A DNA stretch of 60,420 bases from the NCBI GenBank assembly GCA_903820745.1, contig CAIJIT010000178.1, positions 1-60,420 of the forward strand. Reading direction: 5' to 3'. Position numbers and translations under genes: made by a program. A model generated the notes under the pieces. That model was not told the origin of the DNA and did no database searches. It was given only the letters and a program-made list of their open reading frames with translations. The DNA comes from an uncultured Burkholderiales bacterium (GTDB lineage: Bacteria; Pseudomonadota; Gammaproteobacteria; Burkholderiales; Burkholderiaceae_C). Shown piece by piece: positions 18,334 through 27,348 of the stretch (the stretch's first letter is position 1; each line of letters starts with the position of its first letter).

Positions 18334-18971
18334 TTCTGCACAGCAGCCGCGAAAGCGTCAATCATCCGGCGCAGCGGGTCGCGCTTGAGCTTCAACGCCG
18401 CCTGGTTGACAACCAGGCGCGAGGAAATTTCCATGATCTTTTCGACCTCGACCAGATGGTTCGCCTTCAGGGTATTGCCAGTCGAGACCAGGTCGACGAT
18501 CGCATCGGCCAAGCCTGTCAGCGGCGCCAGCTCCATCGAACCGTAAAGCTTGATCAGGTCGACATGCACGCCCTTGTCGGAAAAATGCTGGCGCGCGATC
18601 TCGGTGTACTTGGTCGCTACACGGATCCGCGAACCCTGCTTGATCGCCGCGGCGTAATTGAAATCGTCACGCACCGCGACGCTCATGCGGCAGCGGGCGA
18701 TGTTCAGATCGAGCGGCTGGTACATGCCTTCGCAACCATGCTCGAGCAGCACATCACGGCCGACCACGCCAAGGTCGGCACCGCCATATTGCACATAGGT
18801 CGGCACATCGCTGGCGCGCACCATCACCACTTGCACCTCGGGGTTGTTGGTCGCCAGAATCAGTTTGCGCGAAGTCTCGGGGTCGTCGAGCACAGTGATG
18901 CCTGCAGCTTTGAGCAGCGGCAGCGTCTCTTCAAAAATGCGCCCTTTGGACAGCGCCAGCGTGATCATCAC
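18330..18971 (-). CDS. hisG: ATP phosphoribosyltransferase, short form
   Basis: First committed step of histidine synthesis. At 213 residues it is the short form: [39 protein letters not shown] and the phosphate loop [18 protein letters not shown] are present, and the C-terminal feedback-regulatory domain of the long form is absent. Short HisG enzymes need the HisZ regulatory subunit, an HisRS paralogue, and no hisZ lies in this window. It overlaps murA by four bases. Confidence 0.94.
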   Translation of the reverse strand: MMITLALSKGRIFEETLPLLKAAGITVLDDPETSRKLILATNNPEVQVVMVRASDVPTYVQYGGADLGVVGRDVLLEHGCEGMYQPLDLNIARCRMSVAVRDDFNYAAAIKQGSRIRVATKYTEIARQHFSDKGVHVDLIKLYGSMELAPLTGLADAIVDLVSTGNTLKANHLVEVEKIMEISSRLVVNQAALKLKRDPLRRMIDAFAAAVQK

Positions 18972-20233
18972 GACACCCGCTCGATGTCAGCACCGATCGC
19001 GCGCAGCTTGTCTTCCATCCGGTCATAGCCGCGGTCCAGGTGATAGATGCGCTCGATCACCGTTTCGCCCTTGGCCACCAGACCGGCGATCACCAGGCTG
19101 GCGGAAGCGCGCAGATCGGTCGCCATCACGGTGGCGCCCGACAAGCGTTCGACACCAGTGACCACCGCGGTGTGGCCGTCGATCTCGATCCTGGCGCCCA
19201 ATCGCACCAACTCGTTGACATGCATGAACCGGTTCTCGAAGATCGTCTCGCTGATCTTGGCGGTGCCGGTGGCGATGCAGTCGACGGCCATGAACTGGGC
19301 CTGCATATCGGTTGGAAATGCCGGATATTCGCTGGTCCTGAAACCGACTGCGAGCGGCCGGCCCGAAGCCTGGACGCGGATCCAGTCAGCACCCGATTCG
19401 ATGCTGACACCGGCAGCGCGCAGCTTGTCGATCACCGCGTCGAGATGCTGCGCCTGCGCGCCCTTCAGCAGCACATCGCCGCCAGCAGCAGCAACCGCGC
19501 ATAGAAAAGTGCCCGCCTCGATGCGATCGGGAACGATACGGTGCGGCAACTTCGGCGCATGCAGACTGCTGACGCCCTGGATGCGGATACGGCTGCTGCC
19601 TTGGCCTTCAATCTTCGCGCCCATCGCAATCAGCATTTCGGCCAGGTCGCCGATTTCGGGCTCTTGCGCGGCGTTTTCAAGCAAGGTCTCGCCATCGGCC
19701 AGCGCCGCGGCCATCAGGAAATTCTCGGTCCCGGTGACAGTGACCATGTCGGTGGTGATGCGCGCGCCCTTGAGCTTGGCCGTCCTGGCGATGATGTAGC
19801 CATGCTCGACGTTGATCTGCGCGCCCATTGCTTGCAATCCCTTGATGTGCTGATCCACTGGGCGCGAGCCGATCGCGCAGCCGCCGGGCAGCGACACGGT
19901 GGCATGGCCGAAGCGCGTCAGCAAGGGCCCGAGCGCCAGGATCGATGCGCGCATCGTCTTCACCAGCTCATAGGGCGCTTCGGGCTTGGTCACCAGGCCG
20001 CCATTGATCGTCACCTCGTCACTGCGGGTTTCGCTGCGCTCGGCAGTCGCACCCATATTGCGCAACAACTTCAACATCGTTGCGACGTCATGCAGGCGCG
20101 GCACATTGTGCAAAGTCACCGGCTCGGTCGTCAGCAGCGCTGCGCAGAGCTCGGGCAGCGCTGCGTTCTTGGCGCCTGAAATCAAGACTTCGCCGGCCAG
20201 CGACCGGCCACCGCGGATAAGGAGTTTGTCCAT
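18968..20233 (-). CDS. murA: UDP-N-acetylglucosamine 1-carboxyvinyltransferase
   Basis: Commits UDP-GlcNAc to peptidoglycan by transferring enolpyruvate from PEP. The 421-residue protein starts [27 protein letters not shown]. The catalytic Cys, target of fosfomycin, is in [16 protein letters not shown], so no resistance-type Cys-to-Asp change is seen. It sits between ibaG and hisG, an order widely kept in betaproteobacteria. Confidence 0.95.
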   Translation of the reverse strand: MDKLLIRGGRSLAGEVLISGAKNAALPELCAALLTTEPVTLHNVPRLHDVATMLKLLRNMGATAERSETRSDEVTINGGLVTKPEAPYELVKTMRASILALGPLLTRFGHATVSLPGGCAIGSRPVDQHIKGLQAMGAQINVEHGYIIARTAKLKGARITTDMVTVTGTENFLMAAALADGETLLENAAQEPEIGDLAEMLIAMGAKIEGQGSSRIRIQGVSSLHAPKLPHRIVPDRIEAGTFLCAVAAAGGDVLLKGAQAQHLDAVIDKLRAAGVSIESGADWIRVQASGRPLAVGFRTSEYPAFPTDMQAQFMAVDCIATGTAKISETIFENRFMHVNELVRLGARIEIDGHTAVVTGVERLSGATVMATDLRASASLVIAGLVAKGETVIERIYHLDRGYDRMEDKLRAIGADIERVS

Positions 20234-20317
20234 GCTTGTTGCTCTGGCTGTTGCTCGTACAGTTCTGGCCGCTGGCATCTCGCGCCATGCCGGCACCCGC
20301 CGCTTGAGCGGGGTTGA

Positions 20318-20587
20318 TCAGTGGACTTGCGCTGTACCAGCCTCAGAGCTGGCAGCCCATTCGGCCGGGGTAATTGTCTTCATCGACAAGGCATGGATCT
20401 GCTCGCGCATGCGCTCACCCAGAGCCTGGTAGACGCGCTGGTGTCGCCGCACACGGCTCAAACCGTCGAACTCTGCCGACACGATGGTTGCGAAGAAATG
20501 CCGACCATCACCCTCGACCTGGCAGGTTTGGCAGGCAAGCCCGGCTTCAATGTATTGCTGAACCTCAGCTGGCGTAGGCGATGACAT
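20318..20587 (-). CDS. ibaG: BolA/IbaG family protein
   Basis: An 89-residue BolA-like protein. The family core is visible as VEGDGRHFFATIVSAEFDGLSRVRRHQRVYQALGERMREQIHALSMKTITPAEW, including the His used with monothiol glutaredoxins to bind a [2Fe-2S] cluster. IbaG is encoded next to murA in many proteobacteria and is linked to iron-sulfur trafficking and envelope stress. Start M20587 fits the family; a nearby upstream ATG (20596) is less likely. Confidence 0.88.
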   Translation of the reverse strand: MSSPTPAEVQQYIEAGLACQTCQVEGDGRHFFATIVSAEFDGLSRVRRHQRVYQALGERMREQIHALSMKTITPAEWAASSEAGTAQVH

Positions 20588-20630
20588 GGTCTGCATTCTA
20601 AAGGTTGGCGCTGGCGATACTGTGCATTGC

Positions 20631-21401
20631 TCAGTTGCGGATCTTGTAGCCACGCCGCAGCAACTCCAACGCAATCCCCGCCACCAGCAGCAAGCTGGAC
20701 CCTGCGACCGACAGACTCAACCAGGGCGAGACATCGCTGACGCCGAAAAAGCCATGCCTGAAGCCATCAATGATGTAGAAAAACGGGTTCAGATGGCTGA
20801 AGCCCAGCCAGAAAGGCGGCAGCGAATGCACCGAATAGAACACGCCTGAGAGGAAGGTCATCGGCATGATGATGAAGTTCTGGAAACCGGCGAGCTGGTC
20901 GAATTTTTCGGCCCAAAGCCCGGCGATCAGCCCCAAAGCCCCCATCATCGCCGAGCCGATGATCGCGAACAGCAGGATCCACAAGGGCTGAGCCAGACCT
21001 AACGGGGCAAAAAAGCAGGTCACCGTCACGACACCCAGACCGACAGTCAGGCCGCGCACCATCGAAGCGCCGACATAAGCCAGGAACCAGGCCCAATGCG
21101 ACAGTGGCGTCACCAGCAGGAAGACCAGATTGCCGGTGACCTTGCTCTGGGTCAGGCTCGAACTGCTGTTGGCAAATGAGTTCTGCAACACGCTCATCAT
21201 CACCAGGCCGGGGATCAGAAAGCTGGTGTAGCCGACCACGCCATAGACCTTCACATGGTTCTCCAGCGCATTGCCGAAGATCAGCAGATAAAGCACCGCC
21301 GTCAGCACTGGCGCGGCGACGGTCTGAAAGCTGACCTTCCAGAAGCGCAGCACCTCCTTGTAAAAAAGCGTGCGCGCACCGCGCAATTGAATCCCGCTCA
21401 T
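20631..21401 (-). CDS. ABC-2 type transporter permease (YadH-like)
   Basis: A 256-residue membrane protein with about six hydrophobic segments and the ABC-2 family pattern: RTLFYKEVLRFWKVSFQTVAAPVLTAVLYLLIFG, FIIMPMTFLSGVFYSVHSLPP, and a final LNPFFYIIDGFRHGFFGVSD. It pairs with the ATPase encoded just upstream, overlapping by four bases. Homologues of the YadGH type adjoin the ibaG-murA locus in betaproteobacteria. The substrate is unknown. Confidence 0.85.
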   Translation of the reverse strand: MSGIQLRGARTLFYKEVLRFWKVSFQTVAAPVLTAVLYLLIFGNALENHVKVYGVVGYTSFLIPGLVMMSVLQNSFANSSSSLTQSKVTGNLVFLLVTPLSHWAWFLAYVGASMVRGLTVGLGVVTVTCFFAPLGLAQPLWILLFAIIGSAMMGALGLIAGLWAEKFDQLAGFQNFIIMPMTFLSGVFYSVHSLPPFWLGFSHLNPFFYIIDGFRHGFFGVSDVSPWLSLSVAGSSLLLVAGIALELLRRGYKIRN

Positions 21402-22321
21402 GCCGCCACCCCGGCGCTTGCAACATGTTCCTGCATGATTTCCAGAAACACATCCTCCAGGTCGGCGCGGCCGATTTCCAGATCTTCAACCGGGCATTGC
21501 GCCAGCCGCAGTGCGGCCAGAATCTCCTCGACTTCAGCGGCATCGCGCGACTTGATCTGCACACTGCGGCCGGTGACTCGCGCCTGCGCTTGCAGTGCCA
21601 GCGGCAAAACACCATCGGTCTTGAACCGCAGCATCGTCGAAGCGCGGCCGCGTAGCAGCTCGGAAGTGCTGTTCAACGCCACCACCCGGCCCGACTTCAG
21701 CATCGCGATGCGCTGGCACAGGGCTTCAGCCTCTTCCAGGTAATGCGTGGTCAACAGCACCGTACTGCCTTCGCGGTTCAGCCGGGCGATGAAATGCCAC
21801 AGCGTCTGGCGCAACTCGACGTCAACGCCAGCAGTCGGCTCGTCCAGCACGATCACCGGCGGGCGATGCACCAGCGCCTGCGCCACCAGCACGCGGCGCT
21901 TCATGCCGCCCGAGAGTTGGCGCATATTGACATCGGCCTTGTCGGTCAGGCCGAGGTTTTCCAGCAACTCGTCAATCCAGTCATCGTTGTGATGGACGCC
22001 GAAATAGCCGCTCTGGATCCGCAAGGATTCGCGCACATTGAAGAACGGATCAAAGACCAATTCCTGCGGCACGATACCCAGCGATCGCCGGGCTTGGGCG
22101 TAGTCGCGTACGACATCATGGCCCAGCACCGTCACCTGACCGCCACTGGCCTGCGCAAGACCAGCGAGGATGCTGATCAAGCTGGTCTTGCCGGCGCCGT
22201 TGGGGCCCAGCAGACCGAAAAACTCGCCTTGGGCAATATCGAAGCTGACGCCATCGAGGGCCCGGACCTGGCCTGAGCGGTAGCTTTTGCTGACGTTTTT
22301 GAATGAGATGGCGGCTTGCAT
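21398..22321 (-). CDS. ABC transporter ATPase (YadG-like)
   Basis: A 307-residue ATPase partner of the ABC-2 permease. Walker A LLGPNGAGKTS at about residues 38-48, signature LSGGMKRRVL, Walker B VIVLDEPTAGVD and H-loop TTHYLEEAEAL are all intact. The C-terminal 80 residues are the variable domain common in drug- and polysaccharide-export ATPases. It is the first gene of the minus-strand directon that runs through murA and the his genes to the ferredoxin. Confidence 0.88.
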   Translation of the reverse strand: MQAAISFKNVSKSYRSGQVRALDGVSFDIAQGEFFGLLGPNGAGKTSLISILAGLAQASGGQVTVLGHDVVRDYAQARRSLGIVPQELVFDPFFNVRESLRIQSGYFGVHHNDDWIDELLENLGLTDKADVNMRQLSGGMKRRVLVAQALVHRPPVIVLDEPTAGVDVELRQTLWHFIARLNREGSTVLLTTHYLEEAEALCQRIAMLKSGRVVALNSTSELLRGRASTMLRFKTDGVLPLALQAQARVTGRSVQIKSRDAAEVEEILAALRLAQCPVEDLEIGRADLEDVFLEIMQEHVASAGVAA

Positions 22322-22463
22322 AGCTGCACATTGTAAGAAAGGACAAGATATGCGCTGAATAGGGGGCTTGCCTGGACCTTCAGGGTGCCAAAATCAGCGG
22401 CAGACAAAGCGCTGGACAGCATGGCCTGGCTGCGCATTCTGCTGACGGCCCAAGGAGACGGCA

Positions 22464-23237
22464 ATGACTGCATGGACCCCCTTCCCCTACGACAACAAGG
22501 CCTTTCAATACAGCGCCGCAGCGCTGAAGAAACAATGGCCCCGCCTGCATGGCGGCGACGCCGAGCCTTGGCCCGAGGAGGCTGCGGTCATCAAGGCTTG
22601 GACCCTTTTTCATGCCGGGATGTTCGAACAAGCTCGTGGCGCCGGACTGGCTGCAGGTGGCGACGGCATCACCGTGGCCAACAAGGCGCAGGCGATCTAT
22701 GCCCAATACCTGGAGAAAAAGGAAAAGACCAAACTCGAGATGTTTCTTGAGGTGGCCGAGCGCGCTCATCAACAGCAGGCCAATACACCCGCGAATCCAA
22801 ATGCCTGGTATTGGCAGGCCTATGCGATCGGCCGCTACAGCCAGGGCATCAGCGTGGCCAAGGCCTTGACGCTGGGCCTCGGCAGCAAGGTCAAGCAGGC
22901 CTTGGAAAAAACCATCGACTTGCAGCCCCGGCATGCCGATGCGCATATCGCGCTGGGCACCTTTCATGCCGAGGTGATCGACAAGGTTGGACGTCTGCTG
23001 GGGCGCACCCAGGGCGCTGATGCAGCGACCGGCTTGAAGCTGTTCGAGAAGGCCTTGAAGCTGAACCCTGGCAGCGCGATCGCGATGATCGAACGCGCCA
23101 ACGGCCTGGTCATGCTCGAAGGCGACAAGCGTCTGCAGCAAGCCGAGACGCTCTATGCCCAAGCTGCAGCAAGCCAACCGCTCGACGCGATGGAATGTCT
23201 TGACGTGGAGATGGCCAAAGCCGAGATGGCTGACTGA
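22464..23237 (+). CDS. TPR-like helical-repeat protein of unknown function
   Basis: A 257-residue protein without signal peptide. Helical repeat character is visible (ANKAQAIYAQYLEKKEKTKLEMF, NAWYWQAYAIGRYSQGISVAKAL, DLQPRHADAHIALGTFHAEVIDKVG, KLFEKALKLNPGSAIAMIERANGLVML), with TPR-like Ala/Gly spacing in the last two. The start follows GGAGACGGCA. I do not recognise a specific function. It lies alone between the ABC-2 exporter and the vapBC remnant, and its stop is five bases from the convergent toxin pseudogene. Confidence 0.75.
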   Translation: MTAWTPFPYDNKAFQYSAAALKKQWPRLHGGDAEPWPEEAAVIKAWTLFHAGMFEQARGAGLAAGGDGITVANKAQAIYAQYLEKKEKTKLEMFLEVAERAHQQQANTPANPNAWYWQAYAIGRYSQGISVAKALTLGLGSKVKQALEKTIDLQPRHADAHIALGTFHAEVIDKVGRLLGRTQGADAATGLKLFEKALKLNPGSAIAMIERANGLVMLEGDKRLQQAETLYAQAAASQPLDAMECLDVEMAKAEMAD

Positions 23238-23242
23238 GCCTG

Positions 23243-23698
23243 TCAGCCGCTGAGCAATTCGAGGTCCAGCCCTTGCACCACGAAGCTCCCAAAATCGCGG
23301 TCCAGCGTGACCAACCGCAGCCCACCGGTGATCGCGAAGGCTGCCAGATACGCATCCATCCAGACTTTTGGCGAGGCACTATCCAGCGCCGCCGACTGAC
23401 GCCAGATGGCATACAAACCGTTCGCCTCGTCCCGAAATTCGACCTGAGGCAAGGCTTGCAATGCCTCCAAGGCCACCCAGGTATCGCAGTTACTTAAACC
23501 ATCGGCGCCATAAAATTTTGAAATTGCCGGTTTAGACAGCAACCTTAGAAAGCTTTGCTGGGTTACACGACACCATCTTGCGGGTTGACCGGGCTCGCCC
23601 TGCTGCAGCGCTTGTTGCGCCACAGTATGGAAAGGATGGCTGGTGAAGACCGCCGCCAACTACAAATTGGTGTCAAACAGGTAGGCCGGCACTCTCAC
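23243..23698 (-). pseudogene. vapC: VapC-family PIN-domain toxin with in-frame TAG
   Basis: Reading from GTG 23698 or 23692 gives PAYLFDTNL, then TAG (23660-23662), then LAAVFTSHPFH and a full PIN domain to SGLELL-type end (WMDAYLAAFAITGGLRLVTLDRDF). The PIN fold needs the first Asp, here in FDTN, joined to the rest. Family members usually have Trp at the stop position (DTNLW), and TGG-to-TAG is one base change. The distal frame alone lacks the first catalytic Asp, so it should be inactive. The start overlaps the antitoxin stop, as is normal for vapBC. Confidence 0.8.
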
Positions 23699-23978
23699 TG
23701 TCCGCACTGAATTGCGCTTGTTGCTCCACAGCAAGCAGATCCAAGACGCTGATCCGGCTAGACCTTGCATCGCTGCGGCAAAGGATGAAAGGCAAACCCT
23801 CCGGCCCAATCTGGACCATCGAGCCATGCGGTGGTGCTTGTCGTGGCCGCGGTGCTGCCATTCCCAACCCAGTCCGGATGAACTCAGCAGCCAGATCGCG
23901 CAACGTACGGCCCTGCATGACAGCCCGCAACTTCATTTCGCGAATCAGCTCTTCTGGCAAATCGAATGTCGCTTTCAT
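23673..23978 (-). CDS. vapB: VapB-type antitoxin
   Basis: A 101-residue protein. The N-terminal MKATFDLPEELIREMKLRAVMQGRTLRDLAAEFIRTGL has the beta-helix-helix pattern of ribbon-helix-helix DNA-binding antitoxins, and the remaining part is the likely toxin-binding tail. Its stop overlaps the start of the broken vapC gene by about 20-26 bases. The frame is intact although the toxin is not, so it may now be an orphan repressor. Confidence 0.75.
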   Translation of the reverse strand: MKATFDLPEELIREMKLRAVMQGRTLRDLAAEFIRTGLGMAAPRPRQAPPHGSMVQIGPEGLPFILCRSDARSSRISVLDLLAVEQQAQFSADSESAGLPV

Positions 23979-24027
23979 AGGAGCCAGCTTACCCGCTAGC
24001 CAGCTTGCTGGCCATTTTATTGCTTCG

Positions 24028-25632
24028 TTAGCCCTTCCATGGCACCGGTGCAGCCGCGAACGCCTGCAGCATCGGCAAGGCCTGCTGTTTGAGCAGATCG
24101 CGTCTGGCGCTGAACCAGGCCAGGGCGAACCAGGCTTGCGGGCCTTGCGTCAGTTGCGCTTGACAAGCTTGCAGGGCCAGCGCCAGGTCATTGAGCTCGC
24201 CCAGCACTTGCTGAGCTTGTTTCAAGGGCTTGAGGCCCCGCCGCAGCCGCTCTGCATCGAACAAACCAGCAGAAAATTCGATGCCGTAGCGCAGCCGTTT
24301 CAGGCGCTTGCGCAAGCGGTGCCGGCCTTCATCGTCGAGTTCGGCAAAGCCGACAGCATCGACGCAGGCCCGTGCATGCCAGCGCCTCAGACGCCGACGC
24401 AACAAGCGACCTAACGGCGCTGGTTCGGCGCCGGGATCAGCAAGCTCGTTGAGCGCCTCGATCATGCCCAGCAGGTCCAGCAGGAAATTCTGCGCAGGCG
24501 AGTCGCGCACCACCAATGCTGGCGGCACCGCTTCAGAAATCGGGCTGACAAAGGCGAAAGCTGGCTCGCCCGCACTGACCCCAGCCGATGCAAAAGCAGC
24601 CTCCAGCAAGGGCGCCCAATCGGCAGCCAGCATGTCGCTGTCACGCGCGGCACCCAATTGCCGGAACAGGTTCGCCGCCCCTTCAGCCAAGGCTTGCGCG
24701 CGGAGCGAATGCGCAGCCAACTCGGGCCGGTCAAACAAACGCAGACCGCTGCGCAAGCGACGCAGCCCGACTCGCAACTGGTGCACATGCTCGGCCACAT
24801 GGTTGCCGCTGGCGATCTGGCTGGCATTGGCCAGAATCTGTTCCTGGCAAGAGCACAGCACCTGCTGCAAGGCCTGCTGAAACCTCATCGCGGCATGGAT
24901 GGCAGTCGCCTGGGCCATCCGCGCCGGCGCCATGGTCAATTCGCGCGCCAGTAGATCACCGAGCTGATTCTTCTTGCGTCCGTCCAGCCAGAGCCCAAGG
25001 CGCAAGGCATGCTGGCGCGCCACTTCGAGCACTGCCTGCGGCTGGCCGCTCAGAAGTTCAATCTCGAGCTCGCAGACCGCCGCCCGTTGCGGTTGGCCGG
25101 CTGAACCTGCCAGCAGCTCGCCTTCGTCAAATACCAGCTCCACCCTGCCACGACCGACCCGCAATTGGCGGCGGCATCGCTGGATATCGGTGCGGAATAT
25201 GCACTGCAGCGCATCGGCTGGCTGCCCCTCCAGCAGCGCGGTCAAACTGGCGCCGAGCTGCTCCTGACTATGCCGATACGGATCGAGCGCCGGGAATTCT
25301 TCGCCTTCGGCCGGGCCAGCCTCGAGCCGGACTTGATGTTCATGGCGAGTCAAACTATCGCTGCCACCGCCCTTCAAAGTCTGGAACCATGCGCCGTCCT
25401 CACGCCGCAGCCGCAAAGCCAGTCCGGCCGCAGCCAACTTGCGCCCGACCGTATCGAAATAAAAGGCCTGCAAGCGCTGCGGCTTCGCGGGTTTATCCCC
25501 GGTGACCCAATGCCGCGCTGCATCGCGCCGCTCTGCTGGCACTTGGAATTTCAGCTCGACCTCCAAAATCGGAGATGATGGCGCCTGAGCTGGCGCTGGA
25601 CTCAAGCCATTTTTAGACGATTTAGCCAACAA
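24028..25632 (-). CDS. CYTH-CHAD domain protein
   Basis: A 534-residue fusion. The N-terminal CYTH domain (about 22-215) starts with EVELKF, the ExExK triphosphate-tunnel motif, and ends near DGRKKNQLGDLLARE. The C-terminal CHAD domain (about 245-530) is helical and His/Arg-rich: HVHQLRVGLRRLRSGLRLF and RHRLRKRLKRLRYGIEFSAGLF, whose basic faces bind polyphosphate. CHAD proteins of Ralstonia locate to polyphosphate granules. The start is a TTG pair at 25627-25632 behind AGGGAG. Adjacent genes encode an acyl-CoA-binding protein and a PHA-system protein, fitting an inclusion-related neighbourhood. Confidence 0.85.
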   Translation of the reverse strand: MLAKSSKNGLSPAPAQAPSSPILEVELKFQVPAERRDAARHWVTGDKPAKPQRLQAFYFDTVGRKLAAAGLALRLRREDGAWFQTLKGGGSDSLTRHEHQVRLEAGPAEGEEFPALDPYRHSQEQLGASLTALLEGQPADALQCIFRTDIQRCRRQLRVGRGRVELVFDEGELLAGSAGQPQRAAVCELEIELLSGQPQAVLEVARQHALRLGLWLDGRKKNQLGDLLARELTMAPARMAQATAIHAAMRFQQALQQVLCSCQEQILANASQIASGNHVAEHVHQLRVGLRRLRSGLRLFDRPELAAHSLRAQALAEGAANLFRQLGAARDSDMLAADWAPLLEAAFASAGVSAGEPAFAFVSPISEAVPPALVVRDSPAQNFLLDLLGMIEALNELADPGAEPAPLGRLLRRRLRRWHARACVDAVGFAELDDEGRHRLRKRLKRLRYGIEFSAGLFDAERLRRGLKPLKQAQQVLGELNDLALALQACQAQLTQGPQAWFALAWFSARRDLLKQQALPMLQAFAAAPVPWKG

Positions 25633-25727
25633 AGCTCCCTTCTGACAAGTCGATTGTCTGCGGACAGCTCATCCTCTAGCTGTCCGAGCGCAAAGATCAC
25701 CATCCTCACAAGCAACCAGGAACATCA

Positions 25728-25988
25728 ATGAACCTCAAAGACCAATTCGAAGCCGCAGTCGCAGCCTCGAAAAATCTGCCCGAACGCCCCGACAACATGA
25801 CTTTGCTGAAGCTCTACGGCCTCTACAAACAGGGCAGCAGTGGCGACATCAGCGGCGACCGCCCCGGCTTCACCGACATGATAGGCCGGGCCAAATGGGA
25901 TGCCTGGAATGCCATGCAGGGCGAGAGCCAGGAATCGGCGATGCAGGCCTATATCGACCTGATCGAGGACCTGCAGGAATCAACCTGA
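25728..25988 (+). CDS. acyl-CoA-binding protein
   Basis: An 86-residue four-helix ACBP: LKDQFEAAVAASKNLPERPDNMTLLKLYGLYKQGSSGD, then DMIGRAKWDAWNAMQGESQESAMQAYIDLI. The conserved Tyr and Lys that contact the CoA moiety are in YGLYKQ and KWDAW. It binds long-chain acyl-CoA with high affinity and may supply lipid-synthesis or PHA enzymes. The start follows AGGAAC. It lies divergent from the CYTH-CHAD gene, and its stop overlaps the convergent PHA-system gene by nine bases. Confidence 0.93.
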   Translation: MNLKDQFEAAVAASKNLPERPDNMTLLKLYGLYKQGSSGDISGDRPGFTDMIGRAKWDAWNAMQGESQESAMQAYIDLIEDLQEST

Positions 25989-26300
25989 CTGCGGGCCTTT
26001 GGCAGGTTTTGTTCTTGCCAGCAGCAGGTCCAACTCGCGCTCGACCTCGCCTTCAATACGGGATTTGAACGCCCCGAGCAGAAAGCCCAGGCTGGCCTGC
26101 AATTCGAAGTGATCGGCAGTCACGATCAACCGGCCCTTGACGCCTGAGCGGCTGAACTCGACGCTATCGCTGGTTTCGCCCTGGAGGATCCGGCAAGCCA
26201 TGGCGAACTTGGTTTCGACCTGCGCGGCCCAGGCTTGGGAGATTTCGCGCGCCTGCGCCAGCCCCAGATGGTGATCACGGTGAATCCTGATGTCGGCCAT
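25980..26300 (-). CDS. polyhydroxyalkanoic acid system family protein
   Basis: A 106-residue soluble protein starting MADIRIHRDHHLGLAQAREISQAWAAQ, with later GRLIVTADHFELQASLGFLLGAFKSRIEGEVERELD. This is the small PHA_gran_rgn family often encoded near PHA granule genes; the molecular role is not established. AGGAG precedes the ATG. It is two bases downstream of the aminopeptidase stop on the same strand and may be co-transcribed with it. Confidence 0.85.
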   Translation of the reverse strand: MADIRIHRDHHLGLAQAREISQAWAAQVETKFAMACRILQGETSDSVEFSRSGVKGRLIVTADHFELQASLGFLLGAFKSRIEGEVERELDLLLARTKPAKGPQSG

Positions 26301-26301
26301 T

Positions 26302-27348
26302 TTATTGATCTCCTGACAATTGCAATCGTCGTTCCTGCCGGGGCAAGGCGGCCAGCCGCCTCACTTCAGCGTAAAAGGCCGTCCAGTCCGAACCCTTGCG
26401 CAGGAACATTGTTTCGAAGGCCGGGCTCAGGTCGGAATAGGCCGAGAGCAGGGACAGACTGGCGTTGTTGGCGTCGGCAAACCAGCCCTCGTAGCCTTGA
26501 TGACCGGCCCAGGATCCGGCCTTCAACTGCAAATATTCGGCTCGCATCGCCTGCATCAATTCAGCCTTGCCAGCCCGTTTCGCGGCATCGCTGCCAGCGC
26601 TGGCGTAAAGCGCCTGCAGTTGCAGCCGGTAGGCTCTGGTCATGGAGGCAAACTGCTCGCGGCGCTGGTTGGCGCGAAGGTATTGTTCGCGCGCCGCCGC
26701 ATTGCCTCGGGTCTGCAACCAAGTCGCCGCGCCAAGACGCTCGACGGCGGTGGCGAATGACTCATTGAATTGGGTATCGTCAGCCGCGTAAGCGACCTGA
26801 TGCGCAAGCTCGTGAAACATCATCCGCGCCAGCTCGGCTTGCGGGTAGGCAATGAAGGTATTCAACAGCGGATCACCGCCCAACCAGTTGCTCCAGCCCA
26901 GCGTTGAATAGGCCGGCACGCCGTAAACCAGCGCTTCCAAGCCTTCGACGCGCAAGCTGGCGGCATAGGCCTCAGCTTCGGTACGGTCGAAATAGCCGCG
27001 GTAGCCAACGCAACCCATCAGCGGGAAGCACCAGGTTTTCAGCTCCAGGCTCAGCTCGGGGGTGGCCACCACATTCCAGACCGCAGCCTTGCGCCCCAGA
27101 TCGGCATAACGGCGGTAGCTGCTGTTGTCGGGCAAATGCAGCCGTTCGACCGAGAAATCGCGCAAGTCCTGACTCAAATGCAAGCGCTCGCGCATGGTCT
27201 TGTCGGTGGCGGGATCGGCCAGCAATTCGTCCACCGACTTGGCTGCGACCAGCAACTGCAAATGCCCGCCCAGCGACTGGGCCAGATAGGCCGGCTGAGC
27301 GCAAGCGGTCAACAACAGCGAAAGCAACAGGGTCAGCCTGAAACTCAC
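26302..27348 (-). CDS. predicted lipoprotein aminopeptidase (zinc, HExxH)
   Basis: A 348-residue protein. The signal peptide VSFRLTLLLSLLLTACAQ ends in a lipobox (LTAC). The metalloprotease motif HELAHQ is in ARMMFHELAHQVAY, followed by FNESFATAVE, which supplies the third zinc ligand. YGVPAYSTLGWSNWLGGDPLLNTF is characteristic of the predicted aminopeptidase family PF10023. The start is GTG at 27346-27348, overlapping the molybdopterin oxidoreductase stop (GTGA), so the two are translationally coupled although no functional link is known. Confidence 0.82.
   Translation of the reverse strand: MSFRLTLLLSLLLTACAQPAYLAQSLGGHLQLLVAAKSVDELLADPATDKTMRERLHLSQDLRDFSVERLHLPDNSSYRRYADLGRKAAVWNVVATPELSLELKTWCFPLMGCVGYRGYFDRTEAEAYAASLRVEGLEALVYGVPAYSTLGWSNWLGGDPLLNTFIAYPQAELARMMFHELAHQVAYAADDTQFNESFATAVERLGAATWLQTRGNAAAREQYLRANQRREQFASMTRAYRLQLQALYASAGSDAAKRAGKAELMQAMRAEYLQLKAGSWAGHQGYEGWFADANNASLSLLSAYSDLSPAFETMFLRKGSDWTAFYAEVRRLAALPRQERRLQLSGDQ

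Noticed and set aside
17326-18546. 406-codon frame opposite hisD and hisG
   Set aside because: hisD and hisG are certain and this frame has no similarity to anything I recognise.
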